Shown one piece after another: positions 15,503 to 23,710 of a stretch of 64,000 nucleotides of DNA. The DNA lies in the NCBI GenBank assembly GCA_900538545.1, contig UPYK01000001.1:1-64000 (forward strand). The letters are read 5' to 3'. Origin of the DNA: an uncultured Eggerthella sp. (GTDB lineage: Bacteria; Actinomycetota; Coriobacteriia; Coriobacteriales; Eggerthellaceae). The first letter of the stretch is position 1; each line of letters opens with the position of its first letter. The translations under genes were made by a program, and so were the position numbers. The notes beneath the pieces were generated by a model that saw nothing but the letters and a program-made list of their open reading frames with translations, was not told the DNA's origin and ran no database searches.

Positions 15503-16930
15503 ATGGCAATCAAAGAATCTCAAGGCACTGCTCCCTCAAACGGGGGACGTGAGCACTTCGCTTCGCGTCTTGGCTTCATTCTCATCAGCGCTGGATGCGC
15601 GATCGGGCTCGGCAACGTTTGGCGTTTCCCCTATATTGCTGGCGAATATGGTGGCGCAGCTTTTATCCTGCTCTACTTGATCTTCCTTGTGATCCTTGGT
15701 CTGCCGGTCATGATCATGGAATTCGCGATCGGCCGTGCGAGCCAGCGTAGTTGCGCGCGTGCCTTCGAACGCTTGCAGCCTTCAGGCAAATGGAACTGGT
15801 TCAGTTGGTGGTCGTATATCGGCTGCATGATCTTGATGATGTTCTACACCGTTGTATGCGGCTGGATGCTCTCCTACATGGCGAAGATGGCTACCGGCGA
15901 GTTCGTCGGTCAAAGCGTCGAAGGGGTCGCAGGCGTGTTCTCTGCGATGCTCGGTAGCCCTACCGAAATGCTCGGCTGGATGCTCGCGGTCATCGTGATC
16001 GGCTTTCTTGTGTGCAGCCTCGGTCTGCAGAAGGGCGTCGAGCGCATCACGAAGATCATGATGATCTGCCTGTTGTTCGTGATGGTGGCGCTCGTGTTTC
16101 GCTCGGTTACGCTGCCAGGGGCAGGGGCAGGCCTCGAATTCTATCTCATTCCCGATTTCGAGAAGATGTTCGGTGGTGGCATCGGGCACTTCGGCGAAGT
16201 CGTGTATGCGGCTATGGGCCAGGCGTTCTTTACGCTTTCGCTCGGCATTGGTGCCATGGAAGTGTTCGGTTCGCGCATTGGCAACAATCGCGCTCTCACG
16301 GGCGAAGCGCTGCGCATCTGCGGTCTCGATACGTTCGTGGCGATCGTGGCGGGCCTCATCATCTTTCCTGCGTGCTTTGCGTTCGCCGTTGCTCCTGATC
16401 AGGGGCCAGCGCTCGTGTTCGTTACTTTGCCTAACGTATTCGAGCAGATGCCTTTCGGTCAAGTTTGGGGAACGCTGTTCTTCGTGTTCATGAGCTTCGC
16501 CGCGCTCTCGACCATCATCGCGGTGTTCGAGTGCCTCATCACGTTCACGATGGAGCGTTGGAACGTATCGCGCTCGCAAGCGATCGCCCGCACCGCCTTG
16601 CTTGTGACGATTTTGAGCATTCCGTGTGCGCTCGGCTTCAACGTGTGGTCGGGTGTGGGGATTCCTGGCATTGGCGATATTCAGTCGATCGAAGACTTCA
16701 TCGTATCCAACAACCTGTTGCCACTGGGTAGTTTGCTCTATGTGATCTTCTGCGTCACGCGCAGTGGATGGGGCTGGGATAATTTCCTCAAAGCTGCCGA
16801 TGTCGGTGAAGGCGTCAAATTTCCGCGCTGGTCTCGCTATTGGCTCACGTTCGGCGTGCCGATCCTGATCGGGATCATCTTTGTGATGGGCTATGCGCCG
16901 AAGTTCGCGCTGTGGTTCGGGCTCGGCTAA
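15503..16930 (+). CDS. Sodium-dependent transporter, NSS (SNF) family
   Basis: 475 residues with about 11-12 transmembrane segments. The N-terminal signature FASRLGFILISAGCAIGLGNVWRFPYIA matches the Na+ site of LeuT-like NSS transporters. It probably imports an amino acid or related amine with sodium. Of the two close ATGs (15497, 15503) I chose 15503, which is 5 nt after AAAGGA. It directly follows the hybrid kinase, which could regulate it or respond to its substrate; this is inference. The substrate cannot be named. Confidence 0.92.
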   Translation: MAIKESQGTAPSNGGREHFASRLGFILISAGCAIGLGNVWRFPYIAGEYGGAAFILLYLIFLVILGLPVMIMEFAIGRASQRSCARAFERLQPSGKWNWFSWWSYIGCMILMMFYTVVCGWMLSYMAKMATGEFVGQSVEGVAGVFSAMLGSPTEMLGWMLAVIVIGFLVCSLGLQKGVERITKIMMICLLFVMVALVFRSVTLPGAGAGLEFYLIPDFEKMFGGGIGHFGEVVYAAMGQAFFTLSLGIGAMEVFGSRIGNNRALTGEALRICGLDTFVAIVAGLIIFPACFAFAVAPDQGPALVFVTLPNVFEQMPFGQVWGTLFFVFMSFAALSTIIAVFECLITFTMERWNVSRSQAIARTALLVTILSIPCALGFNVWSGVGIPGIGDIQSIEDFIVSNNLLPLGSLLYVIFCVTRSGWGWDNFLKAADVGEGVKFPRWSRYWLTFGVPILIGIIFVMGYAPKFALWFGLG

Positions 16931-17091
16931 ACGCAGCGCTTTGTCATATCTCGTGTGCTCCATCGTTCGTTGTAGGTGAACACGCACTGCTTTTTGGTTT
17001 TGTCTGCATCTTGCGTACAAAACATGGAGAGATTGCGCATTTTCTTACGGCACTTGTACTCTTTATGTCTGCTCTATAACATGTTCGCCAC

Positions 17092-17121
17092 GTTTTGCGA
17101 TTCATGCAACGAACGCAAAAC
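17092..17121. promoter_or_regulatory. Inverted repeat upstream of the surface protein gene
   Basis: GTTTTGCG (17092-17099) and CGCAAAAC (17114-17121) form perfect 8-bp arms around a 14-nt spacer, about 60 nt upstream of the start codon. TATAAC at 17075 with a TTGTAC 15 nt earlier is a weak promoter candidate. It could be an operator or leader hairpin. Confidence 0.4.
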
Positions 17122-17182
17122 AAAGATAGTACTGTTGTCACATCATTATTGGTGTGTGAGAGCTCCGAAAGGAGTATGAGAT

Positions 17183-18544
17183 ATGATTCGTAAAGCAATA
17201 AGAACCTATAAGCATTCGTTCATCGTCGCGTCGCTTCTTGCGATCAGCACCGTTGCTCTTTCGGTCTGCTTTGCTTTTTCAAGCCCGCTCTTGGCTTCGG
17301 CGGAAAATACCGAATCCGCGGAAACGCTCGAGGTGATCGAAGAAGTTGCTGCTCAGCGTGACCAGGCGATCGAAGAGGTCGAAGCGATCATCGAAGAGCG
17401 TGCTGCGAACGAGCAGCAAGGTGAACAAGACCTCACGGCTACGGGCAATCTGAACGATGCCAACATTGCAACGCTCGAAAAGGAAAACGAGCAGAATGCG
17501 CAGGATACCCCCGCAGCTACCACGCCCAGCGATGATTGCACGGTTACCATTCGTTATCTTGAATATATGAACTACGATGACGAACCAGATGCGGTCATTG
17601 ACGAAATGGGTCGTCGCGTGCTGGGAACGCGCGTCCTCACGGGCCTGAAAGAGGGCGATGTGCTCAATGCTTGGAACTACGTCGTCAATATCCCAGGGCA
17701 TTTCTTCTTCGACGGTTGGCCGCTGAACCTTACGGTTACGACCGATCCGAACAAGAACACCTTCGATTTGATCTATTACAAGAAGTGGAGCAGCGAATAT
17801 ACGGTCAACTACTACGTGATGACCGGCGCCGATCTTACTGCTGATACCTGGAGCGAGGCTTTAGCTCCTGAAGGCGTCGAGTTCTTCAAGATGGGATCGG
17901 AGAAATTCACGAATCAGCGTTTTGACAAGCTTGTTGAAGGCGATGCCTATGAATACAAGCTCGATGATATGTATGTGATCGATACCTATCCAGCCGAGAT
18001 TCGCCTGGGCACCGATCCAGACAACAACGTGATCAATGTGCTCTATACCCCCACTTCATCAACGCTTCCTGACGATCTTGAAGTGCCTGACGATATCATC
18101 CCACCAGCAGATGAGGGTGACACGGGTAGCGGAGATACCGGCAGTGGAGATAACGGCACTGATTCAGGCGACAATGGCAGCGGCGATTCTGGCGCTGGCA
18201 CGCCTGCACCCGATCTGCCTTCCGATGGCACCTTCGACAAGGATGACATCACCTCCACCTTGCCCGATGGCGTGACCGACGACGATGAATCCAAGGACGA
18301 TTTCTTGGGCAACGAGGTCGATCGCGGTGAGCTTGACGTTACCGACGAGATGCTTGCGAACCCCGTGAGCAAGGAGCAGGCTAACCAAGCGCTTGCAGAG
18401 TATCGGGATAGTCTCTACGAGGCAGATAATCTTGCAAAGACGGGCGAAGGTGTGCCGGTCATCGCTTGGGTCTCAGGAGCTACTGCGCTTGTTGCACTGG
18501 TGCTGTTAGGCTTCTACCTTATGCGCTCACGCAAGCACGATTGA
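17183..18544 (+). CDS. Sortase-anchored surface protein with MucBP-like repeats
   Basis: 453 residues. A signal peptide with a long n-region ends near LLASAEN (about residue 40). A Glu-rich coiled-coil stretch follows (residues about 45-80, EVIEEVAAQRDQAIEEVEAI). Two related beta-rich modules of about 80 residues come next (VTIRYLEYMNYDD... and VNYYVMTGADLTA...), resembling MucBP/InlB-type repeats. Then comes a Gly/Ser/Asp-rich spacer (DTGSGDTGSG) and a C-terminal sorting signal NLAKTGEG with a hydrophobic helix and RSRKHD tail. LAKTG is a variant of LPXTG. Likely an adhesin; no ligand can be inferred. Ribosome site AAAGGAG lies at about 17168-17174. A family B repeat follows the gene. Confidence 0.85.
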   Translation: MIRKAIRTYKHSFIVASLLAISTVALSVCFAFSSPLLASAENTESAETLEVIEEVAAQRDQAIEEVEAIIEERAANEQQGEQDLTATGNLNDANIATLEKENEQNAQDTPAATTPSDDCTVTIRYLEYMNYDDEPDAVIDEMGRRVLGTRVLTGLKEGDVLNAWNYVVNIPGHFFFDGWPLNLTVTTDPNKNTFDLIYYKKWSSEYTVNYYVMTGADLTADTWSEALAPEGVEFFKMGSEKFTNQRFDKLVEGDAYEYKLDDMYVIDTYPAEIRLGTDPDNNVINVLYTPTSSTLPDDLEVPDDIIPPADEGDTGSGDTGSGDNGTDSGDNGSGDSGAGTPAPDLPSDGTFDKDDITSTLPDGVTDDDESKDDFLGNEVDRGELDVTDEMLANPVSKEQANQALAEYRDSLYEADNLAKTGEGVPVIAWVSGATALVALVLLGFYLMRSRKHD

Positions 18545-18566
18545 TGACGAAGCTCGCATCGGTTGT

Positions 18567-18730
18567 GCTCGATCAGCGGAGAGGGTGAGGCAACGAGGTG
18601 ACTCTTTGCCGACTAAATTCATTTTTAATAAAACCCGAGCAAAGGAGCGACGCATGAGCGAATCAGTTTAGCTGATTCGCGAACAGGGAAGCGTGTCACC
18701 CTCGTGTCTCGCGCTCGGCGCTGATCGAGC
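18567..18730. repeat. Structured repeat family B, copy 2 (best preserved)
   Basis: 164 bp with perfect 12-bp inverted ends GCTCGATCAGCG (18567-18578) and CGCTGATCGAGC (18719-18730). Inner stems: ACGAGGTGAC (18593-18602) with GTCACCCTCGT (18695-18705, one bulge); CTTTGC/GCAAAG (18604-18609/18639-18644); hairpin GCGAATCAG/CTGATTCGC (18658-18666/18672-18680). It fills the gap between the convergent ends of the surface protein and YolD-like genes. No protein is encoded. Confidence 0.8.
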
Positions 18731-18770
18731 CATGAAGGCGTCGAACGACTCGCCCCGTATGGCATCACCT

Positions 18771-18965
18771 TTAGCAAGATTCTTCGAGCTCTGCGAAATC
18801 GTGGGGCTCGTTTGCTTCTGCCATAACTTGCTCGATCAGTTCTTCGTAGCCACGTAGGGCAGCGAAGGGTTTGAACTGACGTGCGCGATCGGGGTGGGGC
18901 TTGCCCAAGATATAGCGTTCTGGGTGAGCGCTGTTGCGTGTGCTATAGGGCAGTTCGCTAGGCAT
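18771..18965 (-). CDS. YolD-like small protein
   Basis: 64 residues. The middle RARQFKPFAALRGYEELIEQ matches the R-A-x-x-F-x-P-F-A-A-L-x-G block of YolD-like proteins that accompany UvrX/ImuB-type Y-family polymerases in Gram-positive bacteria. Its ATG overlaps the last 8 nt of the polymerase gene, so the two are translated together and share the LexA-controlled promoter. YolD-like proteins are thought to modulate the partner polymerase; direct evidence for this one is lacking. Confidence 0.75.
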   Translation of the reverse strand: MPSELPYSTRNSAHPERYILGKPHPDRARQFKPFAALRGYEELIEQVMAEANEPHDFAELEESC

Positions 18966-20295
18966 TATGTCCCCCTACCAGATGCGTGCGCTCAAGCCCA
19001 CGCGCTTTTTCCTTGTACGAAGTGCCGCGCATGACCGCGCCCTTGCCGAATCTCTGTTTTATCGCAAGCAGCGCGTCCTGTTGGGCGCGTTCTTCTTCCT
19101 CGGCTTCGATGTCGCTGAAGAGCGTGTGCGTGGCGTATTCTTCAGGCTCGAGGTTTCCACAGCTGATATTGATGCGCCGAATGGGCAGGTCGTGCCGCAC
19201 GCGCTGGCAGTACAGCTCGTCGAATATGTGCAGGAGTTCTTTGAAGGAGTTGGTCGAAAAGCCAAGCTTGTGGCTGACGCTCGTGTGCGATCCGCCACGC
19301 ATGCCTGCGCTCGCCTCGCTGCGCTCTTTCGAAGTCAAGCTGCTGCTTTCTTGGGAGCGCTTCTCTCCCTCATCCTTCTTATAGCCAATGTAGAGGTGCA
19401 CGGAACTTGCGACCACTTGCTTGTCCACGAGCTCCAGTGCAGTTTCATCGACCATCTCGCGCAGCACCATGCGTGCCTCATCGAAGGTGTAGTCGCACGG
19501 GAGCACCTGACCATTGCCGAATGAGGTGCTCTCAGGTTCGTAGGCCTTGATCTCGGCGATCGTGCAGGGCTCAAGCCCCCAGGCGTGGTCGATCAGATAT
19601 TCCGCATTCACGCCGAACTCTCGGTAGAGCAGGTCGATATCGGCGTGGGCCACCCCTTCAAGATCGCGAATGCCAAAGCGCGCGAGCCGCGTGGCGATAC
19701 CGCGTCCGATCTGCCAGATATCGGTGATGGGACGGTGATGCCAGATATGCTGCTTGAAGCTCTCTTCGTCCAGCACGCCGATGCCGTCTTCGCAGTGCTT
19801 CGCGGTAACGTCGAGCGCTACTTTCGCCAAGAAGAGGTTCGGACCGATGCCGGCGGTGGCTGTGATGCCCGTTTCCTCATAGACCGCAGCACGCATGCGA
19901 TCAACGAGGGCTTTCGCGCTGGTCTTGTAGAGGGAAAGATAGGGCGTGAGGTCGATGAAGCATTCGTCGATCGAATAGACATGCAGATCGGCAGCGCTCA
20001 CAAAGCGCAAGTAAACCGAAACGATCTTTGCCGAAACCTCCATGTAGAGGCGCATGCGTGGCTTTGCCATGAAGTACTCGATGCCTTCAGGGATCTCGAA
20101 CACACGACAACGCCCCGGCACTCCGAGCGCTTTCATGGCGGGGGAGACGGCCAGGCAGATGGTCTTTTCGGTGCGTTCAGGATCGGCGACCACGAGGTTC
20201 TTCTCGAAGGGATCCCATTTGCGGTCAACGCATTCTACGCTGGCATAGAAGCTCTTCAGATCGATGCAACAGTATGTTCTTGGTGTTTCGCCCAC
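18958..20295 (-). CDS. Y-family DNA polymerase (UvrX/DinB-like, SOS-inducible)
   Basis: About 445 residues. Translesion polymerase: catalytic motifs CIDLKSFYASVECVD near the N-terminus and VYSIDECFIDLTPY (acidic pair D-E) for two-metal catalysis. Next come ATAGIGPNLFLAKVALD, a helix-hairpin-helix (ITDIWQIGRGIATRLARFGI) and a little-finger domain. It is of the ImuB/UvrX (UmuC-like Gram-positive) type. I set the start at GTG 20295 because a -10 box TATACT sits at 20307-20302, which places the transcript start at about this codon and suggests a leaderless mRNA. The longer version from GTG 20313 would begin upstream of the -10. It forms an operon with the YolD-like gene. Confidence 0.9.
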   Translation of the reverse strand: MGETPRTYCCIDLKSFYASVECVDRKWDPFEKNLVVADPERTEKTICLAVSPAMKALGVPGRCRVFEIPEGIEYFMAKPRMRLYMEVSAKIVSVYLRFVSAADLHVYSIDECFIDLTPYLSLYKTSAKALVDRMRAAVYEETGITATAGIGPNLFLAKVALDVTAKHCEDGIGVLDEESFKQHIWHHRPITDIWQIGRGIATRLARFGIRDLEGVAHADIDLLYREFGVNAEYLIDHAWGLEPCTIAEIKAYEPESTSFGNGQVLPCDYTFDEARMVLREMVDETALELVDKQVVASSVHLYIGYKKDEGEKRSQESSSLTSKERSEASAGMRGGSHTSVSHKLGFSTNSFKELLHIFDELYCQRVRHDLPIRRINISCGNLEPEEYATHTLFSDIEAEEEERAQQDALLAIKQRFGKGAVMRGTSYKEKARGLERTHLVGGHNA

Positions 20296-20301
20296 GCGCC
20301 C

Positions 20302-20330
20302 AGTATAGCACACAAACGAACATATGTTCT
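20302..20330 (-). promoter_or_regulatory. LexA (SOS) box and promoter of the Y-family polymerase operon
   Basis: CGAACATATGTTCT at 20317-20330 fits the Gram-positive LexA operator CGAAC-N4-GTTC. It lies just upstream of -10 TATACT (- strand, 20307-20302), covering the -35 position, so LexA binding would block transcription until DNA damage. Confidence 0.85.
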
Positions 20331-20373
20331 AGTTTCAAGTATGCTCGTGTGAGCAGGCACGAAGAAAGAGCAG

Positions 20374-21582
20374 CTAGGCGAGCTCGGCTTCGATCACTTC
20401 AGCAAGGCGCTTGATGCCTGAGCGGATGGTCTCCTCGTCGGCGTTCGTGAAGTTCAAGCGCAGCGTGGAGCGCTTGCCGCCTTCCGCATAGAACGGATCG
20501 CCGGGAACGAAGGCGACGTTTTGCTCGAGCGCCTTGTCGAACAGGTCCATCGCGAAGATCCCTTCCGGAAGCGTTACCCAGAGGAACATGCCGCCTTCAG
20601 GGATGGTGAATTCGACCCCCTCGGGGAAGAACTCCTTCATGGCATCGACCATGGCACGTGCCTGGCTGCGATAGAGCTCGCGGATCTTGGTGAGGTGCTC
20701 GTCGAGCTCATTGTGCATGAGGTAGTCATGGATAACGTACTGCGCGAACACGTTGGTGTGCAGGTCAGCTGCCTCTTTTGCCGTTGAGATGTTGCGCAGG
20801 AGGTCGTGGTCTTTCGTGAGCAGATATCCCATGCGGAAACCGGGTGTGACGGTCTTGGAGAAGGACCCCATGACCACACCATGCGGATGGTTCGTCGCAC
20901 CGATATAAGGCAGCGATTCACCTTCGAAGCGCAATTCGCCATAGGGGTCGTCTTCAACTACCACGATGTTGTGCTTCGAGAGGGCCTCGCGCACCTGCTC
21001 GCGGTTCTCAGCCGTATAGGTAAGGCCCGTGGGGTTCTGGAAGTTCGGGATAAGGTAGATCATCTTCGCACCCGCATCGAGCGCCGCGTTCAGCTCGTCG
21101 ATGTTGAGCCCTTCGCTCGTGAGCTCGACTCCGCGGAACACCGGTTGCTGAAGCGCGAAAGCCTGGATGGCAGCAAGGTAGGTGGGGTTCTCCACGATCA
21201 CGCCATCACCCTTGTCAAGCAGCACCTTGCCGAGCAGGTCGAGAATCTGCTGCGAGCCCGTGGTGATGAGCACGTCATCGAGCACATAATCGGTGCCGAA
21301 GCGCTTGTTGTAACGATCGGCGACCCATTGGCGGAGCTCATCGATGCCTGCGGTCGAGGAATACTGGAAGGCGTTCGGGCCTTGTTCGGCCACCACGCGC
21401 TCCATCGATTTCAAAAGCTCGTCTTCGGGAAACGAGATGGGGTTGGGTAATCCACCTGCAAACGAGGTCACGTTCGGGTCGGATGCCGCTTTGAGGATGC
21501 TGCGAACAAAGGAAGGAGGAGTCGATTTGATCCCGTCGGAGAGCAGTGCTTCGGTGTCGAAAAGGGATGCGGTGTCGTTCAT
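20374..21582 (-). CDS. PLP-dependent aminotransferase (class I/II, LysN/2-aminoadipate-like)
   Basis: 402 residues, fold type I. Visible are SFAGGLPNPISFP at the N-terminus (typical of the 2-aminoadipate/aromatic aminotransferase group related to MocR domains), TTGSQQILDLLGKVLLDKGD and IPNFQNPTGLTY. The PLP-binding region includes VEDDPYGELRFEG and the lysine motif GSFSKTVTPGFRMGY. Likely transaminates an amino acid with 2-oxoglutarate; the exact substrate is unknown. Single-gene unit on the - strand. Confidence 0.88.
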   Translation of the reverse strand: MNDTASLFDTEALLSDGIKSTPPSFVRSILKAASDPNVTSFAGGLPNPISFPEDELLKSMERVVAEQGPNAFQYSSTAGIDELRQWVADRYNKRFGTDYVLDDVLITTGSQQILDLLGKVLLDKGDGVIVENPTYLAAIQAFALQQPVFRGVELTSEGLNIDELNAALDAGAKMIYLIPNFQNPTGLTYTAENREQVREALSKHNIVVVEDDPYGELRFEGESLPYIGATNHPHGVVMGSFSKTVTPGFRMGYLLTKDHDLLRNISTAKEAADLHTNVFAQYVIHDYLMHNELDEHLTKIRELYRSQARAMVDAMKEFFPEGVEFTIPEGGMFLWVTLPEGIFAMDLFDKALEQNVAFVPGDPFYAEGGKRSTLRLNFTNADEETIRSGIKRLAEVIEAELA

Positions 21583-21730
21583 TAGGTTCCTTCCTCGCGC
21601 TCTTGTGCTCGTTTTATTATCGCGCGCGCTGCTGACTTTAGCGCGATAGATGGGTGGAGGTTCTCATTCGGTATTTGAAAGGACGTGCGGCGCTCGCAAG
21701 CGCTCTTTTTCTGCGAAGCAGGGAGTGCCT

Positions 21731-22948
21731 CTATTCATGCAGTTGTCCGACGAGATTGTCGGTCTCGCGTGCGATACGCACTTCTTCATCGGTGGTGACC
21801 ACGCAGATCTTGATGGGACTATCGTCGATCGAGATGATACGGTTCACGCCGATCTGACCAGTAACGTCGTTGCGTTCGTGGTCAAGGATCATGCCCATGT
21901 GAGCAAGGCCCGCGAAGATGCGTTCGCGCAGTTCAGCGGAGTTCTCGCCAATGCCTGCGGTCATGACGACCGCGTCGGTGCGCGTCATGGCGGCGTAGTA
22001 GCCGCCGATGGCCTTCTGAATGCGGTAGACATACATATCGATCGCAAGATCGGCAAGTTCGTTGCCTGCTGCAGCAGCGGCAAGCACATCGCGCATGTCG
22101 GCCGATACGCCCGATACGCCCAAGATGCCGCTTTCTTTGTTCAGGATCGCATCCATCTCGTCGAAGGATTTGTGCTCGCGGCGCATGAGGTACGTGACGA
22201 TAGCCGGATCGATGGAACCTGAGCGCGTGCCCATCATCAACCCTTCGAGCGGGGTGAAGCCCATGGAGGTGTCGATCGATTTGCCGTGGTTCACCGCTGT
22301 GATCGAGCCGCCGTTGCCCAGATGGCAGGTGATGAGGCCCAGGTCGCGCAGGGGTCGCCCGAGTAGGTTCGCGGCTTGTTGCGCGGCATAACGATGGCTC
22401 GTTCCGTGCGCGCCATAGCGGCGAATGCGGTACTTCTCGTAGTATTCGCGCGGCAGGGGATACATGTAGGCTTTCGCTGGCATGGTCGCGTGAAAGGCGG
22501 TGTCGAAGACCGCGACCTGTGGGGTGTTGGGCATCGCTTCGCGCATGAGGTCGATGCAAGCGTCGGCGGGAGGGTTGTGGAGCGGTGCGAGCTCTTCGCA
22601 GATAGCGAGCTTCTCGCGCACAGCCTCATCGATGATGACCGAGCGTGTGAAGTATTCGCCACCGGCCACTACGCGGTTGCCGATCGCATCGATCTGCGAA
22701 AGGCTGCTGATGGGAGACTCGGGATCGTCCACGAGGATGTCGAGCAGCTTTGCGAGGCATTCCTGCACGGGCATATCAGCCACGTTATAGATGGTCTTTT
22801 GAAAATCGGGGGCGAACGAAACGTTCATGAATGCGCCTGGCGTGCCAACCTTTTCAGCAAGGCATTTCATCAGCGTAACCTTGCCATCGGTTTCGATCAG
22901 TTGGCTTTTGAGCGAAGAGCTTCCTGCATTCACTACGAGCACGCGCAT
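21731..22948 (-). CDS. ackA: Acetate kinase
   Basis: 405 residues. Makes ATP from acetyl phosphate and ADP. Signatures: VLVVNAGSSSLKSQL at the N-terminus, VAVFDTAFHATMP, ITCHLGNGGSITAVNHGKSIDTSMGFTPLEG and VFTGGIGENS-like VMTAGIGENSAELR. I chose ATG 22948, 7 nt after AGGAG, rather than an in-frame start upstream. No phosphotransacetylase gene lies next to it in the window. Confidence 0.97.
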   Translation of the reverse strand: MRVLVVNAGSSSLKSQLIETDGKVTLMKCLAEKVGTPGAFMNVSFAPDFQKTIYNVADMPVQECLAKLLDILVDDPESPISSLSQIDAIGNRVVAGGEYFTRSVIIDEAVREKLAICEELAPLHNPPADACIDLMREAMPNTPQVAVFDTAFHATMPAKAYMYPLPREYYEKYRIRRYGAHGTSHRYAAQQAANLLGRPLRDLGLITCHLGNGGSITAVNHGKSIDTSMGFTPLEGLMMGTRSGSIDPAIVTYLMRREHKSFDEMDAILNKESGILGVSGVSADMRDVLAAAAAGNELADLAIDMYVYRIQKAIGGYYAAMTRTDAVVMTAGIGENSAELRERIFAGLAHMGMILDHERNDVTGQIGVNRIISIDDSPIKICVVTTDEEVRIARETDNLVGQLHE

Positions 22949-23002
22949 GGGCATCTCCTTTTTAGGGTTGTGAACAAAATGTCCAAGAAAAGATCGGGGA
23001 AC

Positions 23003-23008
23003 ATTATA
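23003..23008 (-). promoter_or_regulatory. -10 box of ackA
   Basis: TATAAT on the - strand (23008-23003), 55 nt before the start codon. No clear -35 element. Confidence 0.45.
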
Positions 23009-23110
23009 GCAAAGACCTGTCTTGAGCCTGCTTGGGGCCATGCGCGCCGCAGAGCAGGCCTCTCTCTAAAGTGCGCACTGCAAGCACGCTTCCCCCTAAA
23101 GCGCCTCATA

Positions 23111-23142
23111 CGAACAGGCAGCCCCTTCGGACCGCCTGTTCG
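23111..23142. terminator. Hairpin between ackA promoter and the LEA-like gene
   Basis: CGAACAGGC (23111-23119) and GCCTGTTCG (23134-23142) are perfect 9-bp arms with a 14-nt loop. They lie about 95 nt downstream of the 23238-23495 gene (- strand). No T tract, so termination is only a guess. Between it and that gene, a 24-bp direct repeat (GTCTGCKTCTGCGYAAGG core) occurs twice around 23182 and 23218. Confidence 0.35.
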
Positions 23143-23237
23143 CATCATGCTGTATGAAGTTGTGTTTCTGTGCCTCGTCTGAGTCTGCTTCTGCGCAAGG
23201 ATGCGTCCGCGTTTAAGTCTGCGTCTGCGTAAGGATG

Positions 23238-23495
23238 CTACTTCTTCGCTTCGTTGATCTTGTCGGCAACAGCATCCTTCGCTTCACTAGCGCGATCGCC
23301 GACGGCCGTTGCCGCCTCTTTCGCCTTATCCGCAGTGGCCTGACCAGCCTCTTTGGCGCGATCGGCCGCAGCATGCGCACCTTCGCCCACTTTATCCTTG
23401 AGGGTTTCCGCTGCGTCGCCGATCTTGTCGGCACCCTTCTCCAAACCTTCTTTTACGTCTTCAGCTGCTTCTTTGATCTTCTCTTTGAAATCCAT
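23238..23495 (-). CDS. LEA/CsbD-like small stress protein
   Basis: 85 residues, almost only Ala, Lys, Glu, Asp and Gly: KEKIKEAAEDVKEGLEKGADK then repeating AxDKAKEAxxAxxDK units of about 11 residues. The pattern is that of amphipathic, intrinsically helical late-embryogenesis-abundant-like or CsbD-like proteins made under stress. No enzymatic motif or signal peptide. A ribosome site (AAGGAGG on the - strand near 23505) supports the ATG. The function is inferred from composition only. Confidence 0.6.
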   Translation of the reverse strand: MDFKEKIKEAAEDVKEGLEKGADKIGDAAETLKDKVGEGAHAAADRAKEAGQATADKAKEAATAVGDRASEAKDAVADKINEAKK

Positions 23496-23710
23496 GATGA
23501 CCTCCTTACCCTAAAGTCCATCCGTTTCTTGCTCGCTTCTGCAAAGGTTGCTTCAGGAAAGGAGCCTTTGCGGATCGCGGGCTTACCGTGCACGCTGTTT
23601 CTGTCACCGTGATCGGTGAACACATCATAGAGGGCGCAGAGGGGGCGTAGGGCCATGCAGCTCGATCCGATGCCAAGCGTTCGCTGTTCTGTAACGGAAC
23701 CGACAGAAGG

